A stretch of DNA of 19,893 nt from Desulfobulbaceae bacterium. Its GTDB lineage: Bacteria; Desulfobacterota; Desulfobulbia; Desulfobulbales; Desulfocapsaceae. The DNA lies in assembly GCA_030599175.1 (NCBI GenBank), contig JAUVON010000012.1, positions 1 to 19,893 of the forward strand, in the 5' to 3' direction. The position numbers were made by a program, and so were the translations under genes. Below, piece after piece: positions 16,213-19,893 of the stretch (position 1 is the stretch's first letter; each line of letters begins with the position of its first letter). The notes under the pieces were generated by a model. It made no database searches. It had not been told where the DNA came from and saw only the letters and a program-made list of their open reading frames with translations.

Positions 16213-17244
16213 ATGAGGAATGTGCTCGTTGTTGACAGTGATCAAGTCATACTCAGAACCCTCACCAGCCTGCTCAAAAACCAGGGTGGGTTTCTCGATG
16301 TATTTGCGGCCACAAATACCAGACAGGCCATCGATTTACTGCAGAAGACTCCAGTTGATTTAGTTATAACCGCTATCCGCCTGCCAAAAGTTGATGGTTT
16401 CAGGCTTGTCTCCAGACTCACTAAAGATTATCCATCCATAAAGGTCATTATCATGACCAGGAATGCCCATCCGTTGCTGCGTGCCAGTATCAAGCGCTTT
16501 CCTTCAGCTGTGCATCTTGACCAGTCCCATGATATCAGCATGCTTACCAAACGGGTATTCACCGAACTGCAGATAGATTATGGAGGAGGTGTCCGGGGCA
16601 TCAACCTCTCTTCCTTCCTTCAGATGATGGAACTGGAAAGCTGCACCTGCAGCCTGAATGTGACCTCCAGGGATATGGTCGGTTCTCTCTGGTTGAAAAA
16701 CGGCGAGTTGATCGCTGCGACGTCACAGGCAGCAGAGGGCGAAGAGGCAGCACTCGACATTTTAGCCTGGAGGAATGTCTTCATCGATATCGACTATACT
16801 CCTCATGAGGTGGAGCGACAGATCTCTGTACCGCTCATGATACTCATGGTGGAGAGCAGTCAGCATTATGACGAGATAAAGAGTAATAGCAAAAACAACA
16901 GGGCTCATGAGCGGCACGATCTGCTCGTTGCCCTCGATTATGACATCAGGAATATGACCCGGCAGTGTTTCCTGCGCGATATCAGTCTTGGTGGCGCCTA
17001 TATAGAGACCGAGCAGGAGATGGAAATGGGGCAGACTATCACATTGGTTCTCACCTCCCCAAAATTAAAGAGCAGCTGCTCCATCGAAGCTCATGTCGTT
17101 CATATAGATGGCAAGGGCGCCGGGTTTCGTTTTCAGATAAACAGCCCCGAACAGCAGCAGATTATCAAGGCAATGATTGATAGCAGCATAAAATCACTTA
17201 ACCGGCAGGAACAGGAAGAACTTTCTCCATCACCGGTTGTGTGA
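16213..17244 (+). CDS. Receiver (degenerate)-PATAN (DUF4388)-PilZ protein
   Basis: 343 residues from ATG 16213. A GTG at 16210 is in frame, but GGAGGT at 16200-16205 gives the ATG a 7-bp spacer. Numbered from that GTG, residues 1-120 resemble a response-regulator receiver (NVLVVDSDQ, DLVITAIRLPKVDGF, VIIMTRN). The phosphoacceptor position is A55 (codon GCT) and the usual Lys near residue 104 is Gln (HLDQS), so phosphorylation is unlikely. Residues 124-205 match the DUF4388/PATAN domain (GINLSSFLQMMELE, GSLWLKNGELIAATS). A C-terminal PilZ domain (about 230-330) has RAHER (RxxxR) and DISLGGAYIE (D-x-S-x-x-G), both intact c-di-GMP contacts. It follows the HD-GYP gene by 71 bp, making a degrade/sense pair. 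A TATAAT at 16183-16188 could give it its own promoter. Confidence 0.9.
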   Translation: MRNVLVVDSDQVILRTLTSLLKNQGGFLDVFAATNTRQAIDLLQKTPVDLVITAIRLPKVDGFRLVSRLTKDYPSIKVIIMTRNAHPLLRASIKRFPSAVHLDQSHDISMLTKRVFTELQIDYGGGVRGINLSSFLQMMELESCTCSLNVTSRDMVGSLWLKNGELIAATSQAAEGEEAALDILAWRNVFIDIDYTPHEVERQISVPLMILMVESSQHYDEIKSNSKNNRAHERHDLLVALDYDIRNMTRQCFLRDISLGGAYIETEQEMEMGQTITLVLTSPKLKSSCSIEAHVVHIDGKGAGFRFQINSPEQQQIIKAMIDSSIKSLNRQEQEELSPSPVV

Positions 17245-17367
17245 TGTTTTGTTGTATATCAGCCTGTTCTCATGTGTAAGATCCTGACATGATTCAAGCC
17301 CTCACATAAGACATAAACGGAATCCGGTCGGATCCTGAATTCTGCAAGTTTCGAGTAAGTGGTTATA

Positions 17368-17382
17368 CATATACTGTATATG
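17368..17382. promoter_or_regulatory. Short palindrome CATATACTGTATATG upstream of the DUF3179 gene
   Basis: A 6-bp perfect inverted repeat with a 3-bp centre overlaps the start of the GGAGG ribosome site (17382-17386 region) of the DUF3179 gene, 10 bp before its ATG. It could be an operator or a small RNA stem covering the ribosome site; AT-rich chance occurrence is also possible. Confidence 0.3.
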
Positions 17383-17392
17383 GAGGATCACT

Positions 17393-18028
17393 ATGGAAAG
17401 GAAAAATAAATTTGCAATTTTCATACTGTTCAGTGTGTTTTTTTTAGTTTGTTCTGCAAGTTTTGCTCAAGTTATTCAAAAAGACGGCAAGACTTTTATC
17501 GAGGACAGAACAGGTGAAAAATGGGACATTACCCAGGCTGTTTCTATTGGATTTAAGCCGAATAATTTTGAGTTTGGTCTCGGAAGGAATGCGTTTTCCC
17601 CTTTGGATGACAGCCTGCTGCAGGATGCAACAGAAAATATTTCTCGAAGACTGAGGATTCTCGGTGTTCCTGGTGAGAATGAAACCAAGGCATTTGCTGT
17701 TAATAAACTCAGAGGACATGAGATTGCCAACAGTCGCATTGACAATAAGCCCATTGCTGCTGCTTACTGACCGCTTCAGAATCTGACGGCTGTGTACAGC
17801 CGTGAAATTGATGGTCGATCACTAACTCTGGTTCCTTCAGGATGGACCTATAAACGCACCTTTGTACTTTATGATAAAGAGACAGGGTCGCTCTGGTTTC
17901 CGGATGATGAGGGTTTGCTGGCAATCCAGGGAGAATACTTCCAGCAGAGACTTCCCATGGTTCACTTTGAGGATACTGACTGGAGGAAATGGTCGGAAAA
18001 ATACCCGGATTCAAAAATACTCAAATAG
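17393..18028 (+). CDS. Exported DUF3179-family selenoprotein (in-frame TGA read as selenocysteine)
   Basis: One frame runs from ATG 17393 to TAG 18026-18028, interrupted only by TGA at 17768-17770, codon 126 of 211. A signal peptide (about 1-25, cleavage near SFA/QV) sends it to the periplasm. The part before the TGA has FGLGRNAFSPLDD and ENETKAFAVNKLRGHEIAN, then KPIAAAY. The part after it reads PLQNLTAVYSREIDGRSL, then LYDKETGSLWFPDDEGLLAI and LPMVHFEDTDWRKWSEKYPD. Both halves match DUF3179 in order, and the TGA falls exactly on the Cys of the family's YCPL motif. A 7-bp hairpin starts 15 nt after the TGA. GGAGG lies 6-7 bp before the start. The family function is unclear; a Sec at this site implies redox or metal chemistry. 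A simple nonsense mutation is the alternative, but no other damage is visible. Confidence 0.82.
17786..17803 (+). promoter_or_regulatory. Bacterial SECIS-like hairpin
   Basis: ACGGCTG (17786-17792) pairs perfectly with CAGCCGT (17797-17803) around the loop TGTA. It begins 15 nt after the in-frame TGA, and the apical loop begins 22 nt after it. Bacterial SECIS elements lie directly downstream of UGA inside the coding region with a G in the first two loop positions; here G is loop position 2. Binding by SelB is inferred. Confidence 0.65.
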
Positions 18029-18052
18029 CAGTGATTTTATAGTAACACTGGT

Positions 18053-18104
18053 ATAGGCTGGTCTCGCAAAAGCCTATCCTGCCTCATCTTCCCCTGTCAG
18101 GGGA
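18053..18104. repeat. Two small hairpins downstream of the DUF3179 gene
   Basis: ATAGGCT (18053-18059) pairs with AGCCTAT (18071-18077) over an 11-nt loop, and TCCCCT (18090-18095) pairs with AGGGGA (18099-18104) over a 3-nt loop. Neither is followed by a T-run, so they are not convincing intrinsic terminators, though they may help end or stabilise the transcript. Confidence 0.35.
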
Positions 18105-18135
18105 GCGAACATGACTTTCATATAAAGCACTGAAC

Positions 18136-18171
18136 GGTCAAAGCACTGTCTGCAAAGATAGTAGTTTGACC
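18136..18171 (+). terminator. 36-nt two-part stem with GCAA tetraloop, possible terminator
   Basis: GGTCAAA (18136-18142) pairs with TTTGACC (18165-18171). A 2x2 internal mismatch follows, then ACTGTCT (18145-18151) pairs with AGATAGT (18156-18162), with one G-U, closing a GNRA-type loop GCAA. A modest CTATTTT follows. It may end the DUF3179 transcript or be a structured RNA; no gene is seen from 18029 to 18526. Confidence 0.4.
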
Positions 18172-18232
18172 CTATTTTCATAGCATCCTGACTGATGTTG
18201 GTTGGTCACTTTGTCCGGTAATTCTGGATTAA

Positions 18233-18246
18233 TTGATTTAGATCAA
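18233..18246. promoter_or_regulatory. FNR/DNR-type box TTGATTTAGATCAA
   Basis: This matches the FNR/DNR-type consensus TTGAT-N4-ATCAA exactly on both half-sites. The only downstream gene in reach is the hemerythrin-domain gene, a class often induced by low oxygen or nitric oxide through FNR/DNR/HcpR-type regulators. A -10-like TATATT (18267-18272) sits close to where a promoter activated from -41.5 would have it. Confidence 0.7.
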
Positions 18247-18273
18247 GGCGTCTTTGGGAGATGTTTTATATTT

Positions 18274-18426
18274 GTAACTATTCAGGTGGTACCCCAATAT
18301 TGGCTAAACTACCGCACCGTAACTGTTTAGCAGTGCTTCAAATTCGTTCATTTGGGACTTTGAAGCATACGAGTGCTATTCGAGAAGGCCAAAATGGACG
18401 AATTTGGAGTGCTGCTGAATAGTTAC
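18274..18426. mobile_element. 153-bp miniature inverted-repeat element (MITE), IS66-like ends
   Basis: The ends are perfect 12-bp inverted repeats, GTAACTATTCAG (18274-18285) and CTGAATAGTTAC (18415-18426). Identical 8-bp direct repeats TTATATTT flank it (18266-18273 and 18427-18434), a target duplication. Inside, 18319-18356 is an imperfect inverted copy of the right end (18389-18426), so most of the element can fold into one long hairpin. It has no coding capacity. GTAA ends and 8-bp duplications are typical of the IS66 family, so mobilisation by such a transposase elsewhere in the genome is inferred. It lies between the FNR-type box and the hemerythrin gene. Confidence 0.85.
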
Positions 18427-18526
18427 TTATATTTTTTAAATTATCTCACCATAGAGCTCGCAAAGCGGATAAAGGAAAGGTTGCGATTTTTTAGTTTTAC
18501 GACAGCGTTTGTCCAGGGAGTGCACC

Positions 18527-19315
18527 ATGGAATCATTCAAAAATAAAGGTATTAAAGAGATCATTGCGGATTTTCCGGAAATTGGAAACATTCTTGAAGA
18601 ATATGACATTGGCTGCGGGCCCTGTACCGTCGGTATCTGCCAATTGAAAGATATTCTTGATATCCACGCAATGGAGCCTGACAAAGAGCAGGAACTAATG
18701 GCCCGGATTGAGGCAGCCATCTACCCGGAAAGAGGAATACAGATTCCTGTCAAAACCGCTCAAGCCTCAATTTCCGAAGATCAGTTACTCTATTCACCAC
18801 CCATGCAAAGACTGGTGGATGAGCATGTTCTGATTAAGCGTTGGCTTGCCCTTATACCATTCGTGGTTGAGACGCTGGATTTGACAACAGCTGAAGGAAT
18901 GCAGATTGTGAGAGATGGTGTCGATCTTATTCGATTCTATGCCGACAGGTTCCATCATGAGAAAGAAGAAGGGATTCTGTTTAAATATTTTGATGACACT
19001 ACTGAAATTTTCCAGGTTATCTATGAAGATCACAGGCAGGCGCGTAATCATGTAAAAGAGATGCTCACTGCTATAGAGACAGAGGATAAATCATCACTGG
19101 CACATCATTTTACAGGATACAGCAGCTTGCTGGCCGAACATATAAAGAAGGAAGATGAGATATTATTTCCCTGGCTGGATCGAAAACTCACAGCAGACCA
19201 GGCTCAGGAGTTAACCTATAAATTTGATCTGGCAGACATGCAGATTGGAATTGATATAGAAAAATACCGATTGTTTCTGGAACAGCTGGAAGAACAAGTT
19301 AGAGAAAGAACTTGA
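18527..19315 (+). CDS. Hemerythrin-domain protein with N-terminal Cys-rich domain (ScdA/Ric-like arrangement)
   Basis: 262 residues from ATG 18527, chosen over an upstream TTG (18509) because AGGGAG lies 6 bp before the ATG. Residues 8-66 form a small helical domain (IIADFPEIGNILEEYDIGCGPCTVGICQLKDIL) with C30, C33 and C38, resembling the DUF1858/DUF542-type modules that precede hemerythrin domains. Residues 92-250 are a hemerythrin-like four-helix bundle with candidate di-iron ligands in LVDEHVLIKRW (H100), FHHEKEEGILF (H144, E148), YEDHRQARNHV (H169) and EHIKKEDEILFPWL (H205, E209). Roles known for such proteins include oxygen or nitric oxide binding and iron-sulfur repair. The FNR-type box upstream supports a role at the aerobic/nitrosative boundary. 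The cytoplasmic location is inferred from the lack of a signal peptide. The next gene starts 29 bp downstream. Confidence 0.88.
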   Translation: MESFKNKGIKEIIADFPEIGNILEEYDIGCGPCTVGICQLKDILDIHAMEPDKEQELMARIEAAIYPERGIQIPVKTAQASISEDQLLYSPPMQRLVDEHVLIKRWLALIPFVVETLDLTTAEGMQIVRDGVDLIRFYADRFHHEKEEGILFKYFDDTTEIFQVIYEDHRQARNHVKEMLTAIETEDKSSLAHHFTGYSSLLAEHIKKEDEILFPWLDRKLTADQAQELTYKFDLADMQIGIDIEKYRLFLEQLEEQVRERT

Positions 19316-19344
19316 AATAACCTATTGGAAAAAAGGAAATTATC

Positions 19345-19782
19345 ATGTGTGAAAGCTATATTGTAAATTGCCAGTGTGGAAACAACAGTGCAGAGATCTT
19401 TTTTGGCAAAATGCTGCTGGATGAGACCTCCGTAGAGCGCCTTTTCTGTCCTGAGTGCAGTCAGGGACATGAAGAGAATCAACTGCAGAGGGTCTGGGAT
19501 AACGGGTGGGTGCTTGAATTGAATATGGATATTATTAGATTACATTCATCAACCTTTGGTATACCTGCCGATAGTCTGACCGCTGACTGGGTATTTGACA
19601 GTGGTTATGTAACCTGGGTTGGTGTTACGCCTGACGATACCACGAGGAGAAATCAGGAACGTGATAAAATCCAGCACCTTGCTAAAACCGATGTCCTTGC
19701 CTATATAAAAGCGATGAAAGAATGGGGCATAGAGCGCGAAAAACGTTTCAGCAATGAGGGGTGGCGGAAAATGCGGCTATAA
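19345..19782 (+). CDS. Hypothetical protein with zinc-ribbon-like CxC...CPEC motif
   Basis: 145 residues, not recognised. The N-terminal quarter has C9-x-C11 (VNCQCGNNSAEIFFGK) and C35-P-E-C38 (ERLFCPECSQGH), which together could hold zinc or an iron-sulfur cluster. The middle is mixed (VLELNMDIIRLHSSTFGIPADSL) and the C-terminal third is helical and basic (TRRNQERDKIQHLAKTDVLAYIKAMKEWGIEREKRF). No signal peptide or membrane helix is seen. AAGGAAA lies about 8 bp before ATG 19345. It follows the hemerythrin gene by 29 bp and is probably co-transcribed, so a shared role in the FNR-linked response is possible. The 111 bp after it to the window end hold no supported feature. Confidence 0.75.
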   Translation: MCESYIVNCQCGNNSAEIFFGKMLLDETSVERLFCPECSQGHEENQLQRVWDNGWVLELNMDIIRLHSSTFGIPADSLTADWVFDSGYVTWVGVTPDDTTRRNQERDKIQHLAKTDVLAYIKAMKEWGIEREKRFSNEGWRKMRL

Positions 19783-19893
19783 TTGCCCGGTTTTACCTCT
19801 CTGAGGAAAGTTGATCATATCATCAGACCTTCAATTCCATAATGTCACTCGTCGAGAGCTTACAGGATTCAACTCTATTTGATCACCCGGTAA

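Noticed and set aside
17768..17770. TGA taken as the true end of a 125-residue protein, with a second small gene at 17792-18028
   Set aside because: Both pieces are in the same frame, match consecutive parts of DUF3179, and the ATG-less second piece has no ribosome site; a Sec codon explains all of it better.
19838..19893. ATG-led frame (MSLVESLQDSTLFDHPV...) running off the window end, faintly like the start of a Crp/Fnr-type regulator
   Set aside because: Only 17 codons visible and no ribosome site before the ATG; not enough to call a gene.

Overview
The window looks like chromosomal DNA of an anaerobic, lactate-using Gram-negative bacterium, most likely a sulfate reducer or relative in Desulfobacterota (Desulfobulbales-like). 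This is inferred from gene content: a LutABC-type lactate oxidation set, tdh-kbl, many envelope and c-di-GMP proteins, a hemerythrin-type protein behind a perfect FNR-like box, and a probable selenoprotein. No rRNA, tRNA, CRISPR array or phage genes were seen.

Layout. 1-2730 (+): 3' part of a TolC-family outer-membrane efflux gene, then pyruvate kinase. 2759-7176 (-): lutC, lutB and lutA with an SthA-like transhydrogenase upstream; a long palindrome (4888-4996) lies between lutA and lutB. 7431-9718 (+): tdh and kbl, the two-step threonine-to-glycine pathway, followed by a frameshifted PDZ-like remnant. 10106-12273 (+): two overlapping genes, a membrane-anchored coiled-coil protein with two EGIGPK helix-hairpin-helix domains and a membrane-anchored Ig-like/OmpA protein. 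12339-12812 (-): a small flavin-binding protein. 13078-17244 (+): FecR-domain protein, OmpA-like lipoprotein, CHASE2/HD-GYP phosphodiesterase, and a receiver-PATAN-PilZ protein. 17393-18028 (+): exported DUF3179-family protein read through an in-frame TGA. 18029-18526: noncoding, with hairpins, an FNR-like box and a miniature transposable element. 18527-19782 (+): hemerythrin-domain protein and a small zinc-ribbon-like protein of unknown function.

How the genes fit together. The left half is central carbon and redox metabolism: lactate to pyruvate, pyruvate kinase, NAD(P)H balancing and threonine breakdown. The right half is envelope sensing and second-messenger signalling: CHASE2 reads a periplasmic signal, HD-GYP would hydrolyse c-di-GMP, and the adjacent PilZ protein would read it. 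The end of the window suggests an oxygen or nitrosative stress response under an FNR/DNR-type regulator.

Best leads: (1) the DUF3179 protein with UGA at the family's conserved Cys position and a SECIS-like hairpin just downstream; (2) a 153-bp MITE with perfect 12-bp ends and 8-bp target duplication, inserted at the predicted -10/start of the FNR-type promoter of the hemerythrin gene; (3) the 26-bp-stem palindrome between lutA and lutB; (4) a receiver domain that has lost its phosphoacceptor Asp but sits on an intact PilZ domain.
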